A stretch of DNA of 64,000 bases from Bradyrhizobium sp. WSM1743. GTDB lineage: Bacteria; Pseudomonadota; Alphaproteobacteria; Rhizobiales; Xanthobacteraceae. Within the stretch, counting starts at the first letter, position 1. Each line of letters opens with the position of its first letter. The stretch covers positions 154,697 to 218,696 of the forward strand of contig NZ_KI421494.1 of NCBI RefSeq assembly GCF_000473065.1, in the 5' to 3' direction. This document shows, in pieces, positions 53,776-63,120 of the stretch. The notes below the pieces were generated by a model. The model was not told where the DNA came from. It made no database searches and saw only the letters and a program-made list of their open reading frames with translations. The position numbers were made by a program, and so were the translations under genes.

Positions 53776-55122
53776 TCATGGCACTGGGGAACGACCGACG
53801 AGAACGGTGAGCAAACCGCCGCCCCACAGGCGCGCCGCTGCTCTCTTGGCATCCTCCAACGTTACCGCATCGACGACGGAGTCGTATTTTTCGAGATAGT
53901 CGATCGGCAGCTTATCAAGCTGATGCTGCAACAGCGTTCGCGCAAGCTTCGATGTTGTGTTGAGAGCTAGCATCTGCGAGCCCTTCAGGTAAGACTTTGC
54001 ATCATCGAGTTCCTGCTGGGTCGGTCCTTTCTCGGCAAGGTGGCGGACCTGCCTCTCGATCTCTTCGACTGTCCTGCCGGCGCGGTCAGCCCGCGTGCCG
54101 CTATCGCCGACGAACACGGCTGAATGATCCATCCAGACCAGCCGCTCGCTGACGAAATAGGCCAACCCGCGCTTCTCGCGGACTTCGCGGAAGAGCCGCG
54201 AGGTCAAACCGCCGCCGCCAAGGATGTGGTTGACGACATAGGCTGCCATGAAATCCGGTTCGGTGCGCCGGACGCCGGGACCGCCGAATGTCACAAACGT
54301 CTGAGGTACATCGAGCGGAATGAAGATGCGCTGCGGCGGTTTTGCTGCGACCACGCTCGCAACCGGCGTCGAATTCGAGTTGGCCGGCAGGCCCCCAAAA
54401 GTCATGTCGAGCAATTTGCAGAGGACCTCTGGATCGATGTCGCCGACGACCGCGATCTTGAGTGTGTCTTTTGCGATTACGCTTCGGAGATAGTTCTTGA
54501 GATCGGCTACATCAATCTTGGGCACGCTCTCGAGGGTGCCTTCGGCCTGCCGAGCATAAGGATGATCCTTGAAGGCCACCTCGAAGAATTTACGATTTGC
54601 GAGCGACTCCGGATTGGTCGATTCATGTCGAAGGTTCGCAAGCACGCCGGCACGAATTCGTTCGACATCGGCCGGGTCGAAACGTGGTGAGGTTAGCGCC
54701 ATCCGTAAGAGGTCAAAGGCGTCCTCCTTGCAGTCCTTCAGCGTGTGCAAACTACCGCGGAAGTAGTCGCGATGCGATGCAAAGCTCAACTCAATGGCGC
54801 GGCCATCGAGCCGCTCATGAAACGTCTTGGCGTCAAGATCGCCGGCGCCTTCGTCGAGCAGGCTAGCCACCATGTGTCCAACACCGGGTTTCTCGGTGGG
54901 ATCCTGCGTCGCGCCGCCGCCGAAGGCATATTCTACGGCGATCAGTGGGACAGTCGCATCCTGCACTAACGTTGCCTTTATACCGCAAGGCGAGACCAGG
55001 CGTTTGATCTTGGTCGCGGCAAGCGTGCTGGTGGCAGCAAGCAAACTTGGTGATGCGAGGATTGCGATTGAACCCGACGCCCCGGCGAGGAGGACGTCAC
55101 GTCGTGTGCAAGACTGGGTCAT
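53776..55122 (-). CDS. M16-family peptidase, probably inactive partner
   Basis: A 448-residue exported protein. Twin-arginine-like signal RRDVLLAGASGSIAILASPS near the start. The M16 fold is visible (VPLIAVEYAFGGGATQDPTE, KPGVGHMVASLLDEGAGDLD, NHILGGGGLTSRLFREVREK, RGLAYFVSERLVW), but the zinc motif HxxEH is replaced by HMVASLLDE, so it should not bind zinc. The R-G-L-A-Y region that shapes the substrate cavity is intact. It follows the active partner gene with an ATGA overlap. Such active/inactive pairs form heterodimers. Confidence 0.85.
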   Translation of the reverse strand: MTQSCTRRDVLLAGASGSIAILASPSLLAATSTLAATKIKRLVSPCGIKATLVQDATVPLIAVEYAFGGGATQDPTEKPGVGHMVASLLDEGAGDLDAKTFHERLDGRAIELSFASHRDYFRGSLHTLKDCKEDAFDLLRMALTSPRFDPADVERIRAGVLANLRHESTNPESLANRKFFEVAFKDHPYARQAEGTLESVPKIDVADLKNYLRSVIAKDTLKIAVVGDIDPEVLCKLLDMTFGGLPANSNSTPVASVVAAKPPQRIFIPLDVPQTFVTFGGPGVRRTEPDFMAAYVVNHILGGGGLTSRLFREVREKRGLAYFVSERLVWMDHSAVFVGDSGTRADRAGRTVEEIERQVRHLAEKGPTQQELDDAKSYLKGSQMLALNTTSKLARTLLQHQLDKLPIDYLEKYDSVVDAVTLEDAKRAAARLWGGGLLTVLVGRSPVP

Positions 55123-56567
55123 TATCGCCTCTCCGCGTGTCTTTGGGTGGGTTCCTTGACGAGATAGCCTGTCACCGAGCGCTTTTTGTCGAGCCATTTG
55201 CGCGCGGCCGCGAGCACTTGCGCGGCACTGACTTCGCGGATGCTGTCCGGCCAGCCTCGGATCTCGTCGATGGTCAGTCCTGTCGTGAGCCGGCGGCCGT
55301 ACCAGGCCGCAAGCTTTGCTTGGTCGTCCTGGGCATAGATTGCTTGAGCGACCAGCCGCGTCTTGGCCAGCTCGATATCTTCTGTGCGCGCAGGATGCTG
55401 CGCAATACCGCCAATCACGCCGTCGATGGCGTATTCAATCTGCCCGAACTCGATGCCGGGTTCTGGTGTAACAGAAATTGTGAGTAGCGACGAATCAAGG
55501 GCGGTGGGCTCGTACCTCGCCGAGGCACTACTCGCGAGCTTCTTGTCGATCACCAGCGCGCGATAGAGATATGAGTTGATGCCGCCGCCCATCAATTGCG
55601 CGAGCACGTCGAGCACCGGACTCTCGCCTGCGACCGCAGTGCGCGCCGACGGCACCAGATAGTAGCGGTGCAGCACTGGCTGCTCAACGCGGGGATCGGC
55701 CAGTGTCACCGTGCGTTCCGCGGCCGGAGGCGGCTCCTGAGGTCGCAAGCGTTCCGCCGGGATCCGTGGTTGCGAGGGAATGCCGCCAAAACTCGTCTCC
55801 ACCAGCGGGCGGAGCGCGCCCGCCTCTACGTCACCGGCGATGATTAGGATAGCGTTGTTCGGTGCATAGAACCGCTTGTAGAACCCGAGCGCGTCTTCAC
55901 GGCCAAGCTTTTCGATCTCCTGCCGCCAACCGATGATGAGCCGACCGTAGGGGTGGTTGAGGTAAAGTGCCGCCAACATCTGCTCGATGAGCCGCGCACC
56001 TGGATTGTTGGCGACGCCCATATTTAATTCTTCGAGCACGACGTCGCGCTCGGATAGCACGTCCTCATCTTTAAGAACAAGATTGGTCATGCGATCAGCT
56101 TCAAATTCCAGCATCTTGCCGAGCTGATCGCGCGGAACATACTGAAAATAGCTTGTATAGTCGGTGCCGGTGAAAGCGTTTTGGTAGCCGCCGACGCGCT
56201 GCACGGCCTGGGTAAATTCACCCGGCGGATGTTTGGATGTGCCCTTGAACATCAGATGTTCGAGGAAATGCGCCAGCCCCGATCTTCCGGGTGGCTCGTC
56301 CGCGGAGCCGACCTTATACCAGATCATCTGAGTTACGACGGGCGTCCGATGATCCGGTATCACCACAACCTCGAGCCCATTATGAAGCGAAAAGATGGCT
56401 GGTCGATCCCACCTGGCCTGAGCAAGAACGCCGCCCTCGTGAGAACCGTATTGGTTAGGAGTAGTGCTATCCCTCGTTCTCTCTTCGACTGGTGTCGTCC
56501 GTGTCATCGGGAAGGCACGTGCGGCGATCTCCTTCGTGTTGGCGGTGACCGAACTCCGATCGCTCAT
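55122..56567 (-). CDS. M16-family zinc peptidase, active partner
   Basis: A 481-residue zinc peptidase. The inverted zinc motif is in SGLAHFLEHLMFKGTSKH (H-x-x-E-H, about residues 100-105). The third ligand Glu follows about 75 residues later in SERDVVLEELNMGVANNPGA. The usual YTSYFQYVPRDQL and MGGGINSYLYRALVIDKKLA segments are present. I chose the Met at 56567 because of an upstream AAGG; an earlier Met exists. No clear signal peptide is seen, whereas its inactive partner has one; the mismatch deserves a check. It probably degrades small peptides in the periplasm together with the next gene. Confidence 0.88.
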   Translation of the reverse strand: MSDRSSVTANTKEIAARAFPMTRTTPVEERTRDSTTPNQYGSHEGGVLAQARWDRPAIFSLHNGLEVVVIPDHRTPVVTQMIWYKVGSADEPPGRSGLAHFLEHLMFKGTSKHPPGEFTQAVQRVGGYQNAFTGTDYTSYFQYVPRDQLGKMLEFEADRMTNLVLKDEDVLSERDVVLEELNMGVANNPGARLIEQMLAALYLNHPYGRLIIGWRQEIEKLGREDALGFYKRFYAPNNAILIIAGDVEAGALRPLVETSFGGIPSQPRIPAERLRPQEPPPAAERTVTLADPRVEQPVLHRYYLVPSARTAVAGESPVLDVLAQLMGGGINSYLYRALVIDKKLASSASARYEPTALDSSLLTISVTPEPGIEFGQIEYAIDGVIGGIAQHPARTEDIELAKTRLVAQAIYAQDDQAKLAAWYGRRLTTGLTIDEIRGWPDSIREVSAAQVLAAARKWLDKKRSVTGYLVKEPTQRHAERR

Positions 56568-57135
56568 GGTAACGCCTTTCCTTCCATACATATGCATCGA
56601 CTGTGGCGGAGCAGAACAAGGCTTGGCAGCCGCTCACCGTCCGAATTGCAATGAAGCAAAGGCTGGGCCATTTGCCATGGGATGCGCAAGGGCGTGCGCC
56701 ACCTGGATATAAAGCAGAACCAACGCCTATCCTGTCGAAAGGCCGCTGTCGCCATGTCGTGAACACGACATGGCAGGGAGCCTTACAAGTTGGCGAGATT
56801 GTACAGCGACAACTTACTCACATAGATTGGGCTGAGACTTGATAGGCGGCTCCACTTGTTGGAGTTTGCTATTAGACGTTTTGCTGCTGTGGCTTTTCCA
56901 TATTGTGAAGCTACTACTCTGACGGTTGGTTCGCACGGAAACGGTAGAGCCAACGAGCGCCAGCTCGTTCCGGCATTCAACCGTTATGGGCGCCCGCTGA
57001 AAGCGGCGACGACGCTCTCAAGGATCTCCCTCTGGCTTGGCCATTCAATCGCTTACTTCCGTCATTAGTGTCAGCATCCATCAACGACCAAGAACGTCTG
57101 ATTCAATTAGGGTCCAAGGTCGTGGCCCCAGTGAT
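56568..57135. other. Gap upstream of the peptidase pair
   Basis: No gene recognised. The short minus-strand frames here are shadows or noise. It should contain the promoter of the peptidase operon, which I cannot identify. Confidence 0.3.
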
Positions 57136-57318
57136 GGTGTAGCTCGCAAACAGCGCTGTAGCGGGCGGGCGGCTTTGCGGTGGTCATCGATGATTCGTCG
57201 GTAGGGTCGGGTTGCTAACCCCAACCTGATTCGAGGAGCCGCCGATGACCGACGAGATGATGAACTCTTCCAAGCTAGCGCGCCGATTCGCTTCCCGACG
57301 CGGGAGCCGGTTGGATGA
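57136..57318 (+). mobile_element. IS256-like element, left-end remnant
   Basis: GAGGAGCCGCCG is followed by an ATG whose frame reads MTDEMMN, then changes to SSKLARRFASRRGSRLDD and stops. The start MTDEMMN and the preceding spacer match my memory of IS256-type transposases of Bradyrhizobium (MTDEMMNL-x-x-L-V-E-K). After seven codons the similarity is lost, so only the element's upstream end and first codons remain. Confidence 0.4.
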
Positions 57319-57378
57319 TTGATCCGACTCAGCTTCTTGGTCATCCAGGGACGACTATTCTAAGTGGACCCAACCGGC

Positions 57379-57834
57379 TCATATCATGCGGCAAAGTCGG
57401 GGGCCGACTTCCTCGAAGCCGTTGCGCAGATAGAAGTCGAGGGTACGCTTCCATTTCGGCTGCCACGGTGCTCCGACCTCCAACCGCTTCCATCCTCGCA
57501 CGCGTCCTTCGGACAGAGCGACCGCGATCAGATGAGGCGCAATGCCCTGCGATCTCATGTCGGGGCGAACATAGAGCTCCGAGATTTCTCCGAACTTGCC
57601 GCCCGCGTAGATCGCAGTGCATTCGTTTAGAAGCATGACGCCAGCCGGCTCGTTGTCTCCGCAGGCGATCACCGCGACGACGCTGACATCCGCAAGAACT
57701 GCCGTCGCGCTTCGCGTGACGATTTCGATCCCGGGGGCCATCCGGCCCAAGAGCTCGACTTGGAGAGCATGAACGAAGCGGGCGACGGTTCCGGCATCTG
57801 TGACTTCAGCGCGGCGTGTGGATATGACCGGCAT
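57379..57834 (-). CDS. GNAT-family N-acetyltransferase
   Basis: A 151-residue acetyltransferase. Motif A, which binds acetyl-CoA, is GEISELYVRPDMRSQGIAPH (R-x-x-G-I-A). The remaining fold is recognisable: ISTRRAEVTDAGTVARFVHA at the start, AVIACGDNEPAGVMLLNECT, and a closing TLDFYLRNGFEEVGPRL. It transfers an acetyl group to an unknown amine. I prefer the Met at 57834, preceded by AGGAAAG; a longer form from 57906 is possible. Confidence 0.8.
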   Translation of the reverse strand: MPVISTRRAEVTDAGTVARFVHALQVELLGRMAPGIEIVTRSATAVLADVSVVAVIACGDNEPAGVMLLNECTAIYAGGKFGEISELYVRPDMRSQGIAPHLIAVALSEGRVRGWKRLEVGAPWQPKWKRTLDFYLRNGFEEVGPRLCRMI

Positions 57835-58765
57835 CTTTCTTTCCTGTCTGCTCCGCATCGGAATGGAATCACTCTGCGCCACGAGCGTCAGCGTGACATT
57901 TGTCATCTGCTAGACAGAGACAAGCCTAGCTGAGAATCCCGAACACCTCGAACCACAGCCGATTGGAGCACTTTTCAATTAGCTGATCTCTGCTGCGGGT
58001 CTTGGTTGAGTGAAAACGCCTGATGACCCGCGATTTCGGCTGTCAATCAGCGTCCACAACTGAATTTCGATCCAACCGATCGCTTTCACGTCGCAGGGTA
58101 CACGAAGTAAAGCTCGCCTCTCCAAGATAGGATCATGATCATCGCGAACCTCATTTGTCGAAACGGTCCTTCAAGCGGCTGCTGATCTTGAGCCGACAAT
58201 CCGATGAGACGATCACGTGTTCCAAGTCAAAAAGCCGATGGATGTCGGTACGTAGAAGGAACCGTTCAGAGGTGTATGCGCTCCACCGCATTTTGACTCT
58301 CGGGAACCGAGCTCATTGGCCCGTGACCGCAGTCTATCGATATTGGCCATCTCCTTCCTCGATGCTGAATCCTTTACCAGTCACAATGTTTGGAGGCCAG
58401 CTCTCTGGAATGGTAGCCATGAATCCCCGGCCAGAAGGACCGCTGGGGTAGGATTCGACAGCCGATAACAGGATCCTCTCGGTCGTCGACAGCGATGGGA
58501 TCGAGACTATAACTCCCTAGGAGGGTGGCGCAACAAGTGGCGAGAGTCGCAACATCGCCAAGGCAGTCGGGGCGCGGTCGGGCGAGATCGACCGTACGGT
58601 CACCGCCTTTGAGCACGACGATCTCCGGCGATCGCTGGCGCTGTGACGAAGACTCATCTTGGCGAATCCAAGTCGATCTCAATCTCGCCCGGACGCTGTT
58701 TGATTGAGTCCCGCGAAGAAAACTGGAGAAGGCAAGCGCCATGGGCGGGCTGGCGGGCGGGATCA
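57835..58765. other. About 0.9 kb gap
   Basis: Open frames on both strands, none recognisable. A minus-strand frame of 171 codons (58889 to 58374) overlaps the end of the ligase pseudogene and looks like noise. Confidence 0.3.
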
Positions 58766-59850
58766 TCACCCGCGGGAGGCCAGTCGTCGACACCGGTGTC
58801 GCGCCCGCCGACCAGGAGGGACTTGCTCGCCTCCACCTCCGGCGATCCGCACCATTAGTTTGGCCGCAACCTCTCGCCCCTCGCTCCACAATCTCGAGGC
58901 ATAGCCGAGCAGCAAGTACAGCACAAGCTCGCGGCTGATGCGCCCATGCATCAGCGAAACTGTCGCTACGTAGACCAGGGCGGCGGCAACGAAGCAGTAT
59001 TCGGGCGCGATCGGCGCGAGCTCGCGGACTACGCGCCAGCCTCCAATGACGAGCGCCACGAGCGCGAGCCCGGCGAGCCAGCCGAACTCGAGCGCCGCCC
59101 GCAGGAAGACGTTATGCACGCCGATGCTCTCGATGCAGCCCGTCGCCTCAAAGCCATCGAGGCTGATTCCAGACGGACCTGCCGCCAGAAAGAGACGCAT
59201 AGCATCGGAAAGATCCGGCCGCGGATCGCAATCCGGATGTCGCGATCGACCGCATCGCAGGCGGTCGACCAGGCGCCGGCGGCTGCATAAAAGGCAAGGT
59301 CGACAAATACCCGCGTGGTCTGCGAGCGCAGCGCCAGCGCGCCGACGATCGCGAAGAGCGCCAGGGCGGTCACGGCCGCAATCACCTTGCGGCTCTGCAC
59401 GCGCGGGCTGAGCACTGCGGGGACGAGCAGCGCCAGCGCCACAAAGCTAAACCGCACCATCGAGGCGGCGAAGATCGCAGGCGGCACCATAGCAAGAACG
59501 CCGAGCGCGATTACACCAGAGGCACGGGACGGGCTCGTCAGCCAAGCCAGCAGGTAGAAATCCATCAAACTCGCGAACTGCGGCCGGCGCGGGGTCGAAT
59601 TGGCCAAACACCATTGACTTGCCATGCGGCGCCAACCATTGCTGGATTAAGGCAACCACGTCGCCAGCGCGCCGGCCGCCATCACCGCGGACTCGATCAT
59701 CATCAGTCTCCGCCGGATCTCGCGCTCGCCGCAAAGGCGCCCCGCCAGGTAGCCGCTCAGCGTGATCACCAGAAGCGTCAGCTCCTTGAGGTCGACGCCA
59801 ATCACCGGGTCGATTAACTGTCTGATGGCTCCGGGGCGGGTAAGATTTGG
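58766..59850 (-). pseudogene. O-antigen ligase-like membrane protein, broken
   Basis: Hydrophobic pieces in changing frames: LKELTLLVITLSGYLAGRLC near 59780, LLAWLTSPSRASGVIALGVL near 59540, RVQSRKVIAAVTALALFAIV near 59390, then HNVFLRAALEFGWLAGLALV near 59120 and VYVATVSLMHGRISRELVLY near 58950. The H-N-x-F-L-x-x-x-x-E-x-G-x-x-G-L motif is the signature loop of Wzy/WaaL-type polysaccharide ligases and polymerases. At least three frameshifts interrupt the gene. It probably once took part in surface polysaccharide assembly. Confidence 0.7.
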
Positions 59851-60227
59851 CTGCTTTTGCTGGAGCTTCAATCGTGTCCGCTTGTCGGCGTGTATGTCTG
59901 AATCCCGACACGAAGGCGCAGATGATCGGCCTGCGCGGCACAGTGCATTGATTTTTTCTTCCCCAAGCAAGTGTCGCACAGATACGTTTGCGGCATGCTG
60001 ATTGCAGGGAGGCGAAGGACCGTTTCGGCAATAGTGGCCTCTCGGTCAACGACGCAGGAGAGATGAAAGTTCTCGATCGTCACAAATTGATACCAGACAC
60101 TGGCCCCGGTAAGGCACCTCCCCAATTGAAGCTTTGTCCGTCGCGGGTCCCTCCGTCGTTCTTCACGACGACCGCAGATCATGTCGTTCACGCAAACTAA
60201 AAGCGAAGTGCCGGCACAGGATTTCTG
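59851..60227. other. Gap upstream of folE
   Basis: A short plus-strand frame (60063 to 60200) reads MKVLDRHKLIPDTGPGKAPP but is not recognised. I looked for a preQ1 riboswitch and a sigma-54 promoter and found neither. The start of folE is preceded by a weak purine stretch. Confidence 0.3.
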
Positions 60228-60896
60228 ATGAGCTCTACGCAAGCAATTCGTGAACGCCTGCGCGACGCCGGCGTGTCGTTTGCGGCAAACGACAATATCG
60301 CAGAATATCTGCTGCCTGGCGACATTGATGTGATCCAAGCCGAAGTCGAGCAGCACGTGCAGGCTGTGCTTGAAGCCCTGGTTATCGACACCAGCCGCGA
60401 CCACAACACCAAAGCGACCGCAAAGCGCGTTGCCAGGATGTACGTGCGCGAGGTTTTTGCCGGCCGCTTTGAGCCCGCGCCCGAGATTACGGGCTTCCCG
60501 AACGCGAGCGGCCTGAACGAACTCTACACGTTGGGTCCCATTGCCGTGCGCTCGACGTGCTCGCATCACCTCGTACCCATGACCGGCCGCATGTGGGTTG
60601 GCGTGGTGCCCGGCGAAAAAGTGATCGGTATCAGCAAACTGGTGCGCGTTGCCAACTGGATCATGTCGCGCCCGCACATCCAGGAGGAGGCCGCTGTTAT
60701 GTTGGCGGACGAGCTGGAACGCCGCATCCAGCCGAAGGGATTGGCCGTCATCGTTAGGGCGCAGCACCAATGCATGATCTGGCGGGGTGTTCGCGAGACT
60801 GACACCATCATGATAACCAACATCATGCGCGGTGCTTTCCGCGACGACAGGACATTGCGCAGCGAATTTATGGCACTGATCAAGGATCAACCGTGA
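60228..60896 (+). CDS. folE: GTP cyclohydrolase I
   Basis: A 222-residue enzyme that turns GTP into dihydroneopterin triphosphate. Zinc ligands: the Cys and His in RSTCSHHLVPMTGRMWVGVV, and the Cys in RAQHQCMIWRGVRETDT. YIPGEKVIGISK-type sequence is present as VVPGEKVIGISKLVRVANW. The typical CEHH is CSHH here. It overlaps the next gene, queD, by 4 bases (GTGA), and this pair makes 7-deazaguanine or queuosine precursors; the same product also enters folate synthesis. The start ATG at 60228 gives a normal length. Confidence 0.93.
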   Translation: MSSTQAIRERLRDAGVSFAANDNIAEYLLPGDIDVIQAEVEQHVQAVLEALVIDTSRDHNTKATAKRVARMYVREVFAGRFEPAPEITGFPNASGLNELYTLGPIAVRSTCSHHLVPMTGRMWVGVVPGEKVIGISKLVRVANWIMSRPHIQEEAAVMLADELERRIQPKGLAVIVRAQHQCMIWRGVRETDTIMITNIMRGAFRDDRTLRSEFMALIKDQP

Positions 60897-61369
60897 CCTA
60901 CCTATCGACGAAGACATACGGTCATGAAATGGGACTATCCACTACATTTCGCCAGTGGCGCGCGCTGTCACACTGTCGTCTGCTGCACGGTTACTCGTTG
61001 TCATTTCGCTTCGAGTTCGAGGCCGACACTCTAGACGACAAGAATTGGGTCGTTGATTTTGGTGGCCTCAAAGAGCTGAAAGCGATCCTCGAACACACGT
61101 TTGACCATAAGACCGTCGTAGCTGCGGACGATCCAGAGCTTGAATGGTTCCACGAAGCGGCGCGGCGTGGCGTCGCGGATATCGTTGTGCTACCTGCTGT
61201 CGGCTGCGAAAAGTTTGCCGAGCACGTCTACGGCATCGCGAGCAAGTGGCTGCTGACAGAGCGACTTGCTCCGCGTTGCCGGCTTGCATCTGTCGAAGTC
61301 AAAGAGCACGGTGCGAACAGCGCGATCTATCGGGGAACGAGCCGTGCTGCCGGTCAACGAGATCTATGA
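60893..61369 (+). CDS. queD: 6-carboxytetrahydropterin synthase (QueD-like)
   Basis: A 158-residue enzyme of the 6-pyruvoyl-tetrahydropterin synthase family, the second step toward preQ0. It begins MTYLSTKTYGHEMGLSTTFR. The zinc-binding region is LSHCRLLHGYSLSFRFEFEA. In most relatives this is HGH; here the second His is Tyr (HGY), which I believe occurs in a rhizobial subgroup. Other segments: KNWVVDFGGLKELKAILEHT with the FDH triad, FDHKTVVAADDPEL. It overlaps folE and is followed by the broken queE. Confidence 0.85.
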   Translation: MTYLSTKTYGHEMGLSTTFRQWRALSHCRLLHGYSLSFRFEFEADTLDDKNWVVDFGGLKELKAILEHTFDHKTVVAADDPELEWFHEAARRGVADIVVLPAVGCEKFAEHVYGIASKWLLTERLAPRCRLASVEVKEHGANSAIYRGTSRAAGQRDL

Positions 61370-61639
61370 AAGTATCCAGGGCGAAACCTGCAAGAGCGGG
61401 ACGCCGTCCGTGTTCTTGCGGCTACAGGCTGGCCCAGTTGGTTGCCCCGGGGTGTGACAGCAAGCGCACATGGATCGCAGATCCAGCACGCCAAGTGCCG
61501 ATAGCCGAGATCACCGCCAAGATCGAGGACGCCAACACCTGGGGCTATGATGTCGCCGGAGGAAATGCTCGCCGTGCAGGGGTTTAGGGCTCGGCATGTC
61601 ATGATCACGGGCGGCAAGCCCGCAGGATACGACCTTTAG
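61342..61639 (+). pseudogene. queE: queE (7-carboxy-7-deazaguanine synthase), broken
   Basis: The start overlaps the end of queD: LPVNEIYESIQGETCKSGTP, SVFLRLQ. Then the frame changes at the radical SAM cluster region: LQAGPVGCPGV stops, while another frame reads PGCDSKRTWIADPARQVPIA, EITAKIEDANTWGYDV, and a third frame reads SPEEMLAVQGFRARHVMITG, GKPAGYDL. The Cys-rich motif that should read C-x-x-x-C-x-x-C is destroyed. About half of a normal QueE remains. Its loss means the locus cannot complete preQ0 by itself. Confidence 0.75.
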
Positions 61640-61873
61640 CCATTGATGACGCTACTTATCAAGTCTGGTTCTGGCACTGAGCCGCTCCCCCACGCGGAAA
61701 GCGTCCTGAACAGGACCTCTCCTACTTTCAGCTATCGCTTCGGTGGCGACGCCGCTAATATTTCAATTTTTGGCACCTTTAGGATAAGGCTCTTTGCAAA
61801 ATCGCGCCAGAAATCTCCCCTGTAGTGAGTCGTGACTATCCGAATATTCCTTTTGCAGGCGGCAGACAGGAGA
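61640..61873. other. Short gap
   Basis: No recognised gene. A minus-strand frame reading MATAALHIGAEWLLLFAQAV overlaps the region but has no known family. Confidence 0.3.
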
Positions 61874-62347
61874 CTATCGAGCAGGGCGCAGCCGGTTTTC
61901 AGACTTTCTTGTTCTGCCGCTGGTTCGACAGCCTGGGCGAACAACAGGAGCCATTCCGCGCCGATGTGCAATGCAGCGGTAGCCATCAGTCGAGTAGAGG
62001 CACCTCACGTTTCGGATCTCGACAAGCCTCTCAATGAACGTTCCAGGGGCGACATCAAGGTGATCTGGATCATGGATTTCGGAAGCGGTCTGGCCGGGGT
62101 TGGCAAAGATCTCTTTAATATGAGCTGTCCCCAATTTCCTAAGAAGGCGAGTTGTCTTTAGGGCTGCGGCCGCTTTATCGACGCACAGCAAGCGTTGCTT
62201 TTTGTTCTTCACTGTCGCGCAGTCCGTTATTGGCATACTGGCCCGCCGTACATCGGCTGCCAATGCGGGCGAAGACGAAAAGAGGATGATTGCGGCGCTA
62301 CAAAGGTACGAAGCATCTCTGCTTCTGAATTGGCTGCTGAGACTCAT
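61874..62347 (-). CDS. Possible exported protein, unknown function
   Basis: A 157-residue frame with a plausible signal peptide, CSAAIILFSSSPALAADVRR, cleaved after ALA. The mature part begins SMPITDCATVKNKKQRLLCV with two Cys, then a helical stretch (DKAAAALKTTRLLRKLGTAH). The last 35 residues are Arg-rich and look like a shifted frame, so the gene may be damaged at its end. No family recognised. Confidence 0.35.
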   Translation of the reverse strand: MSLSSQFRSRDASYLCSAAIILFSSSPALAADVRRASMPITDCATVKNKKQRLLCVDKAAAALKTTRLLRKLGTAHIKEIFANPGQTASEIHDPDHLDVAPGTFIERLVEIRNVRCLYSTDGYRCIAHRRGMAPVVRPGCRTSGRTRKSENRLRPAR

Positions 62348-62516
62348 CCGGACTCATCTTTCCACAAAGAGAAGGCATGAAGGCTGCTCGAAACTCGGCA
62401 ACGGCCCTCCGTGGGCGGTTCGCCCGGGGGCTGCGGCGCCGCGCAGCCTACGCGTTGCAGGCTTTCATCGCGCATCGGTTAGGTTAGCTATAAGACTTAT
62501 GCGCTTGCAGACCAAT

Positions 62517-63040
62517 TCACTGAAACTTGTAGGACGCCTCTAAGAAGGTACCCCATCGCTCCATGCTGTACTTCGCGAGTGCAGGGATCTGAATGAACGT
62601 GGCTCGGCCGCTGCAGCCGCTGCAGTTGAATATGAAATCGCTGTCGTTCTTGGTCCACATTGCCCAGTACCGAGCGCCGACGCCGATACTGATTCTGCCG
62701 ACGAGGTACGACAGCGTTCCTCCCCCATCTTGCCTGCGCTGATCGTAGAAAGTTGTTTCAGGACGGACGAGATGGTTATCGCGACCGGTGAAGTCGGTCC
62801 AGGCAGGTAAGCAACATCTGCGCTCACGCGCCAGTCCTCAAACAGCATAGTCTCGGCTTTAAGCCCGATGCGCAGCGCATCCCAATTGGCATGTTGAGTG
62901 CCGATGATTTGCTGGGCCGGAACCGCCATGCCCCTATAGCGAGGCTGTGTGCACGGTCGAAGTAAGTACCACCGATAAATACGCGCGCATGCGATCGAAT
63001 CCGACTTCTGGCCCGGGAGCGGATCGGCATTCAGTATTGG
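62517..63040 (-). pseudogene. Truncated second copy of the outer-membrane porin
   Basis: The reading GQKSDSIACARIY, HANWDALRIGLKAETMLFED, WRVSADVAYLP matches the intact copy at 44200-44400 (GQKSDSIGCVQIA, DWNALRIGLSAETMLLDRWR, VSADVAYLP). After a frameshift at the YLP position it continues WTDFTGRDNHLVRPETTFYD, VGARYWAMWTK, and ends MERWGTFLEASYKFQ. The 5' two thirds of the gene are missing. It is a partial duplication or relic of the porin family. Confidence 0.75.
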
Positions 63041-63120
63041 GGCAGCGCCTCGACGGTCGCTGGAATGTCGAGCGGGCATTGCGGAGAAAGTCCTCAGTCT
63101 CGCGGCCGCTTCGCGCTCCA

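Noticed and set aside
60063..60200. Possible preQ1 riboswitch or short gene before folE
   Set aside because: No riboswitch-like pseudoknot pattern was seen and the short peptide is not recognised.
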